Part shown: positions 33,388 through 43,138 of the stretch, in pieces | How positions within the stretch are numbered: position 1 is the first letter of the stretch | Layout: each line of letters begins with the position of its first letter | Program-made: the position numbers and the translations under genes | Assembly (NCBI GenBank): GCA_041648175.1 | Contig: JBAZPO010000017.1 | Span: 22,159 to 86,158, forward strand | DNA length: 64,000 nucleotides | From: Desulfobaccales bacterium | GTDB taxonomy: Bacteria; Desulfobacterota; Desulfobaccia; Desulfobaccales; 0-14-0-80-60-11 | Direction of reading: 5' to 3' | The notes under the pieces: model-generated | The model's database searches: none | Told to the model about the DNA's origin: nothing | Seen by the model: the letters and a program-made list of their open reading frames with translations, nothing else

Positions 33388-35467
33388 TAGGAATCAAGGC
33401 CTTGATGGACAGGCGAATCTTCCCCTGCCGGTCCACGTCCAGAACCTTGACCGTGACTACGTCGCCTTCCTTGAGGATCTCGTCTACGGTTTTAACCCGG
33501 CGATGGGCCATCTCCGAGATGTGCACCAGGCCGTCGGTGCCCGGCAGGATTTCCACAAAAGCGCCGAAATCCATGATCTTCTTCACCTTGCCCGTGTAGG
33601 TGGCGCCGATTTCCGCTTCTTCGATGATCTCGTTGATCAACCGAATAGCTTCATTAGCCGCGGTCTGGTCGGCCGAGGAGATATGGATGCGGCCATCGTC
33701 TTCGATGTCGATCTTTACTCCGGTGGCCGCCACGATCGACTTCACCATTTTACCACCGGGTCCGATCACCTCCCGAATCTTGTCGGGATTGATGGTGAGC
33801 ACGATGATCTTGGGCGCGTGTTCCTTGAGGGTGGGAGACGGCGCGTCGATAACTTCGTTCATCTTCCCCAGAATATGCAGCCGGGCCTCCCGGGCCTGAG
33901 TCAGGGCCTGGCCCATGATCTCCCGGGTCAATCCCGTCATTTTGATATCCATCTGGAGGGCGGTGATCCCGTCTGCGGTTCCGGCCACCTTGAAGTCCAT
34001 GTCGCCGAGAGAGTCTTCATCGCCCAGGATGTCGGACAACACCGCTACCCGGTCGTCCTCTTTGATGAGACCCATGGCCACTCCGGCTACCGCCGCCTTG
34101 ATGGGCACGCCCGCGTCCATCAGGGCCATGGAGCCCCCGCAGATCGTCGCCATGGAAGAAGAGCCGTTAGAGGAGAGGATTTCAGACACGATGCGGATGG
34201 TATAGGGAAACTCTTCCGCGGACGGCAGTACCTGGGAAATGGCGCGCTCGGCCAAGGCCCCGTGGCCAATTTCCCGTCGTCCAGGCCCTCTAATCATGCG
34301 GGTTTCCCCCACCGAATACGGGGGAAAATTATAGTGGAGCATGAAGGACTTGAAGGTCTCGCCCACCAGGGTCTCGATTTTCTGTTCATCCGAAGGGGTC
34401 CCCAGGGTGGCGACGGCCAGAGCCTGAGTTTCGCCGCGGGTAAAGACCGCGGAGCCGTGGCTACGGCTGAGGATGTTGATTTCTCCGGTAATAGGACGGA
34501 CTTCGGTGTAGCTGCGGCCGTCGATGCGGCGTTGTTCCGTGAGCATCAAATTCCGCACCAGCTTTTTCTTAAACTCCGAGAAAAGGCCCTTGGCAACTTT
34601 CTCCAGACCTTCCACCTCGGACCCCAGGTCGGCCAGCACCTCATCACGCGCCTGATCCAAGGCCTTATAGCGGGCCTTCTTTTCAGGGATGACCACCGCG
34701 GCCAGGATCTTATCTTTGGCCAGGGCCTCGATTTTCTGACGCAACTCCGGGTAATCGGGCGGCTCTACCACCTGCCGTTTGGGCTCGCCGATCTCCCGGC
34801 CCATGCCCTTGATAAGCTCTAAGATGGGCTGGAGCTGCTCCTGGGCGAAAAACAGGGCTTCCAGCACTTCATCTTCCTGGATCATCCGCGCGCCGGCTTC
34901 CACCATCACCAGGCCCTGGGGCGCCCCGGCCACGATGAGATTCAAGGTGCTCTCTTTGAGCTGGGAATTGGTGGGATTGATTACGAGTTGCCCATCGACC
35001 TTGCCTACCCGCACTGCGGCCACCGGTCCGTTAAAGGGGATATCGGAGATCTCCAGGGCCGCGGCGGCGCCGTTTAAGGCGACGATATCCGGATCAATTT
35101 CCATGTCTCCGGAGAGCACGGTAGCAATAATCTGAATTTCGTTGACCGTCCCCTTGGGGAAGAGCGGCCTCATCGGCCGGTCAATGAACCGGGAGGTCAG
35201 GGTCTCTTTTTCTGAGGGCCGCCCGATTTCTCTCCGAAAGAAACTCCCGGGCACCCGTCCGGCGGCATAAGCCCTCTCCATGTAATCCACGGTCAGGGGT
35301 AAAAAATCAATGCCCTCTCTGGGTGAGTCGGACATGGTTGCGGTAACCAGGACCGCATTTTCCCCATAACGGACCAACACTGAACCGCTGGCCTGTTGGG
35401 CCAAATGACCCGTTTCGAAATAGAGGTCGCGACCCCCAATTTCTACTGTATATGTCTTTTTTGCCAT
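33320..35467 (-). CDS. pnp: Polyribonucleotide nucleotidyltransferase (PNPase)
   Basis: A 715-residue phosphorolytic 3'-5' exoribonuclease. Two RNase PH domains flank a helical domain; the KH domain has VIGPGGKMVKSIVAATG (about residue 560) and the S1 domain begins IGATYTGKVKKIMDFGAF. The active-site segment MDAGVPIKAAVAG is present. Begins 18 bases after rpsO, the conserved rpsO-pnp order; in E. coli PNPase also autoregulates its mRNA. Confidence 0.97.
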   Translation of the reverse strand: MAKKTYTVEIGGRDLYFETGHLAQQASGSVLVRYGENAVLVTATMSDSPREGIDFLPLTVDYMERAYAAGRVPGSFFRREIGRPSEKETLTSRFIDRPMRPLFPKGTVNEIQIIATVLSGDMEIDPDIVALNGAAAALEISDIPFNGPVAAVRVGKVDGQLVINPTNSQLKESTLNLIVAGAPQGLVMVEAGARMIQEDEVLEALFFAQEQLQPILELIKGMGREIGEPKRQVVEPPDYPELRQKIEALAKDKILAAVVIPEKKARYKALDQARDEVLADLGSEVEGLEKVAKGLFSEFKKKLVRNLMLTEQRRIDGRSYTEVRPITGEINILSRSHGSAVFTRGETQALAVATLGTPSDEQKIETLVGETFKSFMLHYNFPPYSVGETRMIRGPGRREIGHGALAERAISQVLPSAEEFPYTIRIVSEILSSNGSSSMATICGGSMALMDAGVPIKAAVAGVAMGLIKEDDRVAVLSDILGDEDSLGDMDFKVAGTADGITALQMDIKMTGLTREIMGQALTQAREARLHILGKMNEVIDAPSPTLKEHAPKIIVLTINPDKIREVIGPGGKMVKSIVAATGVKIDIEDDGRIHISSADQTAANEAIRLINEIIEEAEIGATYTGKVKKIMDFGAFVEILPGTDGLVHISEMAHRRVKTVDEILKEGDVVTVKVLDVDRQGKIRLSIKALIPNDNPQPDDSDRRGGRVPKKRPE

Positions 35468-35485
35468 ATGATTCCGATGAGCCTC

Positions 35486-35755
35486 CTATTTTCTCAGGCC
35501 AAGTCGCTCGATCAAAGCCCGGTAACGTTCGATGTCTCTGTCTTTCAGATAATTCAGGAGGCGCCGGCGTTGTCCCACCAGCTTGATCAATCCCCGACGG
35601 GAATGGTGGTCCTTGGCATGGACCTTAAAATGATCCGTCAAGTAACTGATGCGCTCGCTCAAGATGGCCACCTGCACTTCCGGTGAGCCGGTGTCGGCGT
35701 CATGCAGCCGGTAACGATCAATAATCTCCTGTTTATGTTCTGTATCTAGGGCCAC
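35486..35755 (-). CDS. rpsO: Ribosomal protein S15
   Basis: An 89-residue 30S subunit protein binding 16S rRNA helices 20-22. Typical segments are HDADTGSPEVQVAILSERI and HSRRGLIKLVGQRRRLLNYL. It lies between truB and pnp, the normal order. The 190-base gap to truB contains short AGCTGAC-type repeats (35770-35800). Confidence 0.97.
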   Translation of the reverse strand: MALDTEHKQEIIDRYRLHDADTGSPEVQVAILSERISYLTDHFKVHAKDHHSRRGLIKLVGQRRRLLNYLKDRDIERYRALIERLGLRK

Positions 35756-35947
35756 GTCTTCCTCCTTTTGTAGCAGTCAGCTATCAGCTAACAGCTGTCA
35801 GCTAAAACTTAAACAGCCTTCCAGCAATGTTGACCGCCTTATTTGCTCTTAAAAAATTTTCAGCATTCAGAATGCTATTGTTCCCATTCTTCTTGGCTCG
35901 ACGCTTTAAGCAATAAGGGTTGAGCATGATGATATTGTTCCATCTTT

Positions 35948-36844
35948 TTAAAGCTGACCGCTCAAAAACACTCGCACCGGGGCCAGCACCGCCTGGGGCG
36001 TCAGGTTCCTTACCTGGGCCACAGCTATCAGTTCGGCGTCCGCCAGAATCCGCACCTGTTCGCCTTCATGCAAATCCGTTGCGCCGTGCACCAGAGGCCG
36101 GCCCTGGCGCAACTGCCGGGCTGCGGCTGCGTCCACCTCGATGGAGCGCAGCCTCGGCAGGCAGTCGGTAAGCGGCACAATCCGGCTCACCAGTCCCTCC
36201 TGGCTCAGCTCTGCCAAAGTCACCAGCGGAAGAGCGTCGTCCACCTTAAACGGTCCCACTGCCAGGCGGCGCAAGGCCGCCAGATGCGCCCCGCATCCCA
36301 GAACCTCGCCCAAATCCTGGGCCAGGGTGCGGATATAGGTGCCCTGGGAACAGGCAACCGTCATGGTAAACTCCGGGATAACCAGTTCGTCCACGGTCAA
36401 ATCATAAATCGTCACGGTCCGGGGCGCCAACTCCGCCACCTCTCCCCGGCGGGCCAGACGGTAGGCGCGCTCTCCCTGGTAATGCACCGCGGAGTACTGC
36501 GGCGGCACTTGGGTCACCTCTCCCACAAGGCCGGTGGCCGCCTGGATAATCTCCTCCGGGGTCGGCATCGCCTCGTTGGTGGCAATGATCGTCCCGGTGC
36601 AATCCTGGGTGTCGGTGGTAACCCCCAATTTTACCCGCGCCCGGTAGGTCTTGGGTTCGGGCATCAGGTAGGGCACCAGCTTGGTGGCTTCCAGCAGGCA
36701 CAGGGGCAACAGGCCCGTAGCAAAGGGGTCCAGGGTGCCAAGGTGACCGATCTTCCGAATCTTCAACACCCGCCGGGCCCGGCGCACCACCTCGAAGGAG
36801 GTCACGTCCGCGGGCTTGTCAATGAGGAGGATGCCGGAGATCAT
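35948..36844 (-). CDS. truB: tRNA pseudouridine-55 synthase
   Basis: A 298-residue enzyme making pseudouridine 55 in the T-loop of tRNAs. The catalytic Asp is in GHLGTLDPFATGLLPLCLL; the C-terminal PUA-like part is present. Its ATG overlaps the hepT stop (TAATG), meaning that translation of truB is coupled to the toxin gene rather than to rbfA as in most bacteria. Confidence 0.96.
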   Translation of the reverse strand: MISGILLIDKPADVTSFEVVRRARRVLKIRKIGHLGTLDPFATGLLPLCLLEATKLVPYLMPEPKTYRARVKLGVTTDTQDCTGTIIATNEAMPTPEEIIQAATGLVGEVTQVPPQYSAVHYQGERAYRLARRGEVAELAPRTVTIYDLTVDELVIPEFTMTVACSQGTYIRTLAQDLGEVLGCGAHLAALRRLAVGPFKVDDALPLVTLAELSQEGLVSRIVPLTDCLPRLRSIEVDAAAARQLRQGRPLVHGATDLHEGEQVRILADAELIAVAQVRNLTPQAVLAPVRVFLSGQL

Positions 36845-37185
36845 TAATTTGAGTCTTTCAGAATCTTGTTAACCTGCTTTTTTAATAACGAAAGCTTATT
36901 CTCAATAATGTCCCATATAGTCTCCAGGTCGATCCCTGGATATTCATGAATCAAGATATTTCTTAGACTAACAATCCTGCCCCACTCCACATCAGGGAAT
37001 TTTATTCTAAATCCTTCGGGTAATCTTCTGGCAGCTTCACCAATTATTTCAAGATTCCGGATTACCGCGTCGATAGTTTTTCTATCATTACAAAAATCAA
37101 CTAATGATAATCCTGCTGTATAATCTTGTATCCTTTCAATACATTCGATTATATCACTAAGGTAGATTTTATAATCCCTGGGCAT
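36844..37185 (-). CDS. hepT: HEPN-domain ribonuclease toxin (HepT-like)
   Basis: A 113-residue HEPN protein. The catalytic Rx4-6H motif is seen in LRNILIHEYPGI near residue 75, and the helical profile matches HepT. With its MNT partner it forms a type VII-like pair in which the nucleotidyltransferase AMPylates the toxin near the active-site Tyr. It overlaps mntA by 17 bases and truB by one. The sequence is visibly AT-richer than neighbouring genes, a sign of acquisition. HEPN toxins typically cut tRNA or mRNA. Confidence 0.9.
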   Translation of the reverse strand: MPRDYKIYLSDIIECIERIQDYTAGLSLVDFCNDRKTIDAVIRNLEIIGEAARRLPEGFRIKFPDVEWGRIVSLRNILIHEYPGIDLETIWDIIENKLSLLKKQVNKILKDSN

Positions 37186-37468
37186 AGATCGTTTCTTTTA
37201 ATATCGGCTCTTTAAGCCTGGGCTTAAGAGCATCTTTCATTACCAAGTCCACGTCGCAGGCAAACAATTCTTCTAAATAATCTTTAAGATCCATATAAGC
37301 ATCAAAACTCTTCTTCTCTAATTCTACCAGGAAATCTAGATCACTACTTTCCGTGGCTTCGCCCCGGGCCACGGAGCCAAACAGCCCCAAACTCCGGACC
37401 CCAAACCTTTTAAGCGTTTCCCGGTTCTCCTCGATGATTTTCAGGATTGCATCCGAACTTTTTTTCAT
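37169..37468 (-). CDS. mntA: MNT-domain nucleotidyltransferase antitoxin
   Basis: A 99-residue minimal nucleotidyltransferase. The active site is GLFGSVARGEATESSDLDFL (GSxARG-x-SDxD), with the third acidic residue in DVDLVM. It is the cognate antitoxin of the following HEPN gene. GAGGAAGC/AGAGG-like sequence lies before the ATG. It lies 57 bases after the rbfA stop and, like hepT, is AT-richer than its surroundings. Confidence 0.9.
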   Translation of the reverse strand: MKKSSDAILKIIEENRETLKRFGVRSLGLFGSVARGEATESSDLDFLVELEKKSFDAYMDLKDYLEELFACDVDLVMKDALKPRLKEPILKETIYAQGL

Positions 37469-37525
37469 AGCCTCTTTGCTTCCTCAATCCGGTTGTTATG
37501 CCCTGACCTCGATGTGGCTAAACTC

Positions 37526-37915
37526 TCAACGCTCTTCCGGTTCCCCTGGTCCATGCTGTTCCCTGGCCGCCTCAAACAACTTCTCCAACTGCGCCGCCCG
37601 GTCCAGACCTGGATCCGGCAGGAAGAAGAACTCCGGCATCAAACGGAAAAGGTTTTCTTTGGCCACTTCCTGTTTGATGAAGCCCAGGGCCTTGTCCAGC
37701 GCCTTGGTCACCTGGATTTTGTCCACGTTTTCCCGCACCACATAGAATACCCGGGCCTGCTTTAAATCCGGGCTCATCTCCACCTCGGTGAGGGTGAGTT
37801 CCTTGAGACGGGGGTCGGCGCACTTGTTGAGCAGGATCAGCGCCAGCCGTTCCCGGAGCAATTCCGCCACCCGGGTGGGGCGGCCCGTGGGGGTCCGTTG
37901 TTTCACGTGTCTCAC
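37526..37915 (-). CDS. rbfA: Ribosome-binding factor A
   Basis: A 129-residue KH-fold protein needed for 30S maturation. Typical opening RPTRVAELLRERLALIL, then VEMSPDLKQARVFYVV and the C-terminal MPEFFFLPDPGLDRA. It starts with GTG in a GTGA overlap with the DUF503 stop. Confidence 0.94.
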   Translation of the reverse strand: MRHVKQRTPTGRPTRVAELLRERLALILLNKCADPRLKELTLTEVEMSPDLKQARVFYVVRENVDKIQVTKALDKALGFIKQEVAKENLFRLMPEFFFLPDPGLDRAAQLEKLFEAAREQHGPGEPEER

Positions 37916-38205
37916 TTCTCCAGGTAACAGAGTTCCACCTGGAAATCGATAATCTCCGCCAGGTTCTGGTTCTCGATATATTTCATGATTTGCTGCAGCC
38001 GGCTTTCCAGAAACTGGGAATCATTGCCCACCAGGGCCACGCCGATCTTGGCCTTCTGCCACAAATCGTTGTCACCCACTTCGGCTACGGCCGCCTCGAA
38101 CTTGTGCCGCACTTTCTCGATCAGGCTTTTAACCACCCGCCGTTTACCCTTCAAGGAGTCGTTCTCCGGGATAATCAGCGTAATCAGGGCTGCGGCGATA
38201 ATCAT
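37912..38205 (-). CDS. DUF503 (YlxP-like) protein
   Basis: A 97-residue protein with the DUF503 signature: LKGKRRVVKSLIEKVRHKF and VAEVGDNDLWQKAKIGVALVGN. Members lie between infB and rbfA in many bacteria and are linked to ribosome maturation, without a proven activity. It starts 29 bases after infB and overlaps rbfA. Confidence 0.92.
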   Translation of the reverse strand: MIIAAALITLIIPENDSLKGKRRVVKSLIEKVRHKFEAAVAEVGDNDLWQKAKIGVALVGNDSQFLESRLQQIMKYIENQNLAEIIDFQVELCYLEK

Positions 38206-38234
38206 GGCGACTCACCCGGCTCCCTGGGGCCTGC

Positions 38235-41039
38235 TTATTCGGCTTGGATTTCGGGCCTGGCCGCCGGGGCCTCCAGGACGGCCTTCACCTTCTCTTGGAT
38301 ATAGGCTTCAATAATGTCGCCTTCTTTATAGTCGTTGAACCGGTCGATGCCGATACCGCATTCATACCCCGCCAGCACCTCTTTGGCATCCTCTTTGAAG
38401 CGCTTCAGGGAATTGATCTTGCCGCCTTCGGACACCTTCTTGCCACCGCGCAGCACCCGTGCCAGAGAGTTGCGTTCGATCTTGCCGTCCAGTACCATAC
38501 AGCCGGCAATGGTTCCCACTTTGGTGATAGAAAAGACCTGGCGCACTTCGGCGCGGCCCATGATCTTCTCTTCCACGATGGGCTCCAGCAACCCTTCCAG
38601 GGCGGCATGAATATCATGCAACAGGGCATAGATGATGTCGTAATAGCGCACATCCACCTGCTCCTGCTCGGCCAGAGATATGGCCTTGGGATTGGCCCGG
38701 ACATTGAACCCCACCACAATGGCATCCGAGGCCGAAGCCAGCATGATGTCGCTTTCGGAGACCTCGCCGAGACCGGAATGGATCATGGAGACCTTGATGT
38801 CTTTGGTCCCCAGCTCGGACAGAGCCTTGGCCAGGGCCTCGATGGAACCGTGCACGTCGGCCTTGAGCACCATCTTGAGTTCCTTGACCGCGCCATCCCG
38901 CACCTGCTGGTAGAGCTTTTCCAGGGTTACCCGGCTGATGCGGGCCAAAGTGGACTCTCGCTGCTTCTGCTGGCGCATCATAGCGATCTGCTTCGCCTTG
39001 CGCTCATCTTCCAGTACGATAAATTCGTCCCCGGCCTCGGGGACGCCGTTGAACCCCTGGACTTCCGCGGGCAGTCCCGGCGGCACTTCATCAATTTTTT
39101 CGCCCCGGTCGTCGAACAGGGCCCGCACGCGGCCATACTGCGGGCCGCACACAAAGTAATCCCCAGGCTTTAAGGTGCCTTCCTGGACCAGCACGGTACC
39201 CACCGGACCCCGCCCTTTATCCAGCCGGGATTCGATGATCCAGCCCGAGGCCGGTGCATTCGCCACGGCCTTGAGATCCAGGATTTCCGCCTGGAGGAGA
39301 ATCTTCTCCAGCAATTCTTTGATGCCGATGCGTTTTTTAGCCGACACCTCGGTAAACAGGACGTCGCCGCCCCATTCTTCGGAAACCACGCCCGCGGTGG
39401 ACAGTTCTCGTTTCACCCGCTCCGCGTTGGCATTGGGTTTGTCAATTTTGTTGACGGCCACCACCAGGGGTACGCCTGCTGCCCTGGCATGGTTAATGGC
39501 TTCCGTAGTCTGTTCCATGACGCCATCGTCTGCGGCCACTACCAGCACCACCAGGTCAGTGACCTTGGCGCCCCGGGCCCGCATCGCCGTAAAGGCCTCA
39601 TGGCCCGGCGTATCCAGAAAGACCACTTCCCCTTGCTTTTCGGGCAGATTGACATAGTAGGCGCCGATATGCTGGGTAATGCCGCCGGCCTCCCCTTCAG
39701 TCACCCGGGTCCGGCGTATGGCGTCCAAGAGCGAAGTTTTGCCGTGGTCCACGTGCCCCATGATGGTAACCACCGGGGGCCGGGGAGTGGCCTCGCCTGC
39801 TTGGCGGGGAGCGACCGCCAGCAGATCTTCTTCCTGCATGCTGGCGTGTTCCACTTCATACCCGAATTCCCCGGCCACAAGGGTCGCGGATTCAAAATCA
39901 ATGGGGTAATTAATAGTGGCGATTATGCCCATATGCATGAGCTGCTTGATGATTTCGCCGGACTTGATGCCCATGCGTTTGGCCAGCTCACCCACGGTGA
40001 TGGATTCCCCCACCTTGACCCGCCGCTTGATGGCCTTGGGCACCGTGAGCTCCGACTTGGAGACCTTCTTGATGGCCTTCTTCATGCCTTTGCGGCGGCC
40101 CGAGCCTCGGGTCTCGCCTTCCGCACCGCTATACAGATCGGCCCGTTCCCTGACTTCCCGCTTTTTGACAGGTTTGGCCGCCCGAGCTGCCTCAGTTTCC
40201 GGGCGCTTGACCTTCTTCTTGCCCTGGCCGGCTTTCTTTTCTTCCACGACCACGGGGGGCTTGACCGGTCCGGCCCCTGGCCTAGCCGCGGCAGGCGCCG
40301 GTCTAGCTCCGGTGGGCCTGGCTGCGGGCCGTTCCGCCGCCGCGGGACGATGCACTGGCGCCGCCGGGGGGGGAGTAGCCGGTTTTTCAGGGGGTAGGCT
40401 GATAATCCGGGCCGGCATTTCTTTCTTCTTGGCTTTACCCCGCTGCCGTTTCAACGCCGCGCCTGAGTCCGCCGTCTGAGGCGGCTTTGGCGCGGCCGCA
40501 GGTGGTGTGGCCGCAGGCTGGGGTGGAGGTGGAGGCGGGGGTGTGACCGCTGCCACCTCGGGGATTTCGGGGGTTGCCTCGGGGGTCACTGCAGTCGGTC
40601 CTTCCGGTGCTGCAGGGGGTGCCGCGGCCGGGGGTGGCGGCGGCGCCACTTCAATGGGCGCAGGCTTCTCTTTGGGAGGCAGCGATACTACCCGGGCCAC
40701 GGTCTCCTTGGGTTTCCGGGGCTTGATCACCGGCTTGGGAGGAGGCGGTGGCGCGGCTTCCGCCTCGGCAGTTTCCTCCGGGGGCGGTGCCGGCGGTATA
40801 ACCGGGGGCGGCGGCGCCACCCGTCGACGGCGCTTGACCTTATCACCCACCCGCAGCTCCTCAACCTGAGGCACCGCGGTGGTGATCGTCTGGCGCGCCC
40901 GGGCCACTGTCTCATCATCCAACAGACTGAGATAGGTGATTTTTTCCTGCAGCCCCAGTTCATCCCGGAGACGGTGGATCAACTCTCCAACATCCATTTT
41001 CAATTCTTTGGCCAAATTTCCAATCCTGGTCTTACCCAT
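38235..41039 (-). CDS. infB: Translation initiation factor IF-2
   Basis: A 934-residue GTPase that delivers initiator tRNA. The N-terminus has an IF2_N domain (MGKTRIGNLAKELKMDVGEL), then a long proline/alanine/lysine-rich linker (about residues 70-330) and a second IF2_N domain (KRVKVGESITVGELAKRMG). The G domain has GHVDHGKTSLLDAI, DTPGHEAF and NKIDK, followed by the beta-barrels and C1/C2 domains. The linker is unusually rich in PPPPP-type runs and is low complexity. Follows nusA by 54 bases; the ylxR gene often found between them is absent. Confidence 0.97.
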   Translation of the reverse strand: MGKTRIGNLAKELKMDVGELIHRLRDELGLQEKITYLSLLDDETVARARQTITTAVPQVEELRVGDKVKRRRRVAPPPPVIPPAPPPEETAEAEAAPPPPPKPVIKPRKPKETVARVVSLPPKEKPAPIEVAPPPPPAAAPPAAPEGPTAVTPEATPEIPEVAAVTPPPPPPPQPAATPPAAAPKPPQTADSGAALKRQRGKAKKKEMPARIISLPPEKPATPPPAAPVHRPAAAERPAARPTGARPAPAAARPGAGPVKPPVVVEEKKAGQGKKKVKRPETEAARAAKPVKKREVRERADLYSGAEGETRGSGRRKGMKKAIKKVSKSELTVPKAIKRRVKVGESITVGELAKRMGIKSGEIIKQLMHMGIIATINYPIDFESATLVAGEFGYEVEHASMQEEDLLAVAPRQAGEATPRPPVVTIMGHVDHGKTSLLDAIRRTRVTEGEAGGITQHIGAYYVNLPEKQGEVVFLDTPGHEAFTAMRARGAKVTDLVVLVVAADDGVMEQTTEAINHARAAGVPLVVAVNKIDKPNANAERVKRELSTAGVVSEEWGGDVLFTEVSAKKRIGIKELLEKILLQAEILDLKAVANAPASGWIIESRLDKGRGPVGTVLVQEGTLKPGDYFVCGPQYGRVRALFDDRGEKIDEVPPGLPAEVQGFNGVPEAGDEFIVLEDERKAKQIAMMRQQKQRESTLARISRVTLEKLYQQVRDGAVKELKMVLKADVHGSIEALAKALSELGTKDIKVSMIHSGLGEVSESDIMLASASDAIVVGFNVRANPKAISLAEQEQVDVRYYDIIYALLHDIHAALEGLLEPIVEEKIMGRAEVRQVFSITKVGTIAGCMVLDGKIERNSLARVLRGGKKVSEGGKINSLKRFKEDAKEVLAGYECGIGIDRFNDYKEGDIIEAYIQEKVKAVLEAPAARPEIQAE

Positions 41040-41093
41040 ATACGTAACCTAACCCCCGAAACTGATTTCGCCCTTGGCGGTGCACAATAATCT

Positions 41094-42386
41094 TTAACTT
41101 TCCTGGACCCCGGCCGTCTTCTCAGGGGTATCGGCCGCATCCTCCGGCCCGCCCCCTTGGATCATTTCCTGAGCCGCAGCGATGAGCGCCGTGGCCTTCT
41201 TCTCAGTCAATCCGGTGGACTGGAGCAGCTCATCCAGGCTGGTTTCCGCCACCTCCCGGGCCGACGAGTACCCTGCCTCATGCAAGAGACTGGCCGTGAT
41301 CTCGCCCACGCCGGGAATGCTCAACAAAGAGAGATAACCTTCTTTCAATGATTTTGAGTACTTGGACTCGCTCTTGACGTCGATTTTCCAGCCCACCAGC
41401 CGCGACGCCAGCCTGACGTTCTGGCCCCGCTTGCCGATAGCCAGGGAAAGCTGATCATCCGGCACGATCACTTCCATGGTCTGGCTTTCCTTACTCATAA
41501 TGATGCGGCTCACCTGGGCCGGGGCCAGGGCGTTGGTGGCAAACTTGGCCTCATCGGGATGCCAGGGGATGATGTCGATCTTTTCGCCCCGCAGTTCCTG
41601 CACGATGTTTTGGACCCGGGCCCCCTTCATGCCGACGCAGGCTCCCACCGGGTCTACATCCGAATCCCGGGAAGATACGGCGATCTTGGAACGGCTGCCC
41701 GGTTCCCGGGCGCAGCCCAAAATCTGGACGATGCCCTCGGAAATCTCCGGCACTTCGGATTCAAACAGGACCACCAGGAACTGGGGATGGGTCCGGGACA
41801 GGATGATCTGAGGACCCCGGGTCTGGCGCTTCACGTCCAGAACGTAGGCCCGGATGCGCTCCCCTTTATGGTAGATTTCCCGGGGGACCTGCTCCATAGG
41901 CGGCAGCAAAGCTTCGGTGCGCCCCAAATTGACGATGATACCCTCGGGGTCCAGGCGCTGCACGATGCCGTTCATGATCTCGCCTTTACGATCCTTGTAG
42001 TCTTCGTACACCAGGTCTCGCTCGGCGTCTTTCATGCGCTGCATGATCACCTGTTTGGCCGACTGCGCCGCAATGCGCCCGAAGGCCGAGGCGTCCATTT
42101 TAAAGCCCAGGCTGTCGCCCACTTCGCATTCCGGGTCCTCTATCCGGCCCTCTTCCAAAGAAATTTCCAGGTTGGGGTCTTTGACGCCCTCCACCACTTG
42201 CTTATATTGAAAGACCTCGATCTCCCCGGTTTCGTCCTGGTATTCCACCTCGATTTCCAGACGCGGGCCATACTTCTTTTTGGCGGCGGAACGAATGGCG
42301 TCCTTAATGGCACCGATGAGCAGCTCTTTATCGATCCCCTTATCGCGGCTTACCTGATCGATGATGCGCTTCAATTCAATATTCAT
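41094..42386 (-). CDS. nusA: Transcription elongation factor NusA
   Basis: A 430-residue RNA-polymerase factor for pausing, termination and antitermination. The NusA N-terminal domain is followed by S1 (KGEIMNGIVQRLDPEGIIVN) and two KH domains (GACVGMKGARVQNIVQEL; IGKRGQNVRLASRLVGW). The C-terminal HhH repeats (LLSIPGVGEITASLLHEAGY) end in an acidic tail. Classic position between rimP and infB. Confidence 0.97.
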   Translation of the reverse strand: MNIELKRIIDQVSRDKGIDKELLIGAIKDAIRSAAKKKYGPRLEIEVEYQDETGEIEVFQYKQVVEGVKDPNLEISLEEGRIEDPECEVGDSLGFKMDASAFGRIAAQSAKQVIMQRMKDAERDLVYEDYKDRKGEIMNGIVQRLDPEGIIVNLGRTEALLPPMEQVPREIYHKGERIRAYVLDVKRQTRGPQIILSRTHPQFLVVLFESEVPEISEGIVQILGCAREPGSRSKIAVSSRDSDVDPVGACVGMKGARVQNIVQELRGEKIDIIPWHPDEAKFATNALAPAQVSRIIMSKESQTMEVIVPDDQLSLAIGKRGQNVRLASRLVGWKIDVKSESKYSKSLKEGYLSLLSIPGVGEITASLLHEAGYSSAREVAETSLDELLQSTGLTEKKATALIAAAQEMIQGGGPEDAADTPEKTAGVQES

Positions 42387-42394
42387 GCGAGGTA

Positions 42395-42904
42395 CTAGCC
42401 CTCCTTGCCAATATTTTTCTGGTCGATATCCAGCCGGGCCCGGGCGATCTCACTCAAGGGGATACACACGATGTGATCTCCCTCTTTGAGATAAACCCCA
42501 TCGTCTTCCAGACCTTGCAGGATGCCGCTATGCACCTGGCTGCCTTCCCAAGGCGCCCGGGTGGTGACCCGCACCAGCCGGCCCACGAAACGTTGATAAT
42601 CCTGGGGCTTCTTCAGAGCCCGGGTCAGGCCCGGCGACGACACCTCCAGGGTGAAGGAACTGGGGATGACGTCGTGGACATCCAACAGGCCGCTCACGAT
42701 CCGGCTGATCCGGGTGATCTCCTCCAGGGTGATGCCTCCGCCGGGACGGTCCACAAACAGGCGCAGGATGGCGCGTCCTCGCCGGGGCCGGGCGTATTGC
42801 AATTCCACCAGCTCTGCGCCCTGGGATTCCAGGAGCGGCAGGATCAGCTCCTCCAACCGGGTTACCACGTCTGCTTTGGTTCCAACTTCGTCTGTCACGG
42901 TCAA
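42395..42904 (-). CDS. rimP: Ribosome maturation factor RimP
   Basis: A 169-residue 30S assembly factor. Typical features are LILPLLESQGAELVELQYA, the RLFVDRPGGGITLEEI segment and LEVSSPGLTRALKKPQDYQR. It is the first gene of the nusA-infB operon, 8 bases ahead of nusA. No gene is visible in the 234 bases upstream, where the promoter should lie. Confidence 0.95.
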   Translation of the reverse strand: MTVTDEVGTKADVVTRLEELILPLLESQGAELVELQYARPRRGRAILRLFVDRPGGGITLEEITRISRIVSGLLDVHDVIPSSFTLEVSSPGLTRALKKPQDYQRFVGRLVRVTTRAPWEGSQVHSGILQGLEDDGVYLKEGDHIVCIPLSEIARARLDIDQKNIGKEG

Positions 42905-43138
42905 CCTGTCGGGAAAAGTTCGTCCCTGTGGATATTGCCCTTCTATTGCTTAAACCGTCAGGCTGACTTGCCCCAACCTGTTCACTCGGCATCAGAACAA
43001 AGCCGCCGCCGGCCCCGATCATGGTGCCGTACAGCCCCACTCCCCACGCCCAACCCGATGAGCCAGAAATAGTCTGCAGGGCTGAACGCCGGCATCTAAG
43101 CCCTCTTGCTACATCCCAGACCACTTTTTGAGTGCCGA

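Noticed and set aside
33302..34822. 506-codon frame antisense to pnp
   Set aside because: Shadow of a GC-rich gene read in the complementary frame; no start signal and no recognisable family.
35765..35805. AGCTATCAGCTAACAGCTGT-type runs as an attachment site or small RNA
   Set aside because: Similar short CAGCT/GCTGAC runs appear near 20255 and 32060; they look like simple dispersed repeats without further signals.
40507..40869. Glycine-rich frame on the plus strand
   Set aside because: It is the complement of the proline-rich linker of infB, not a gene.
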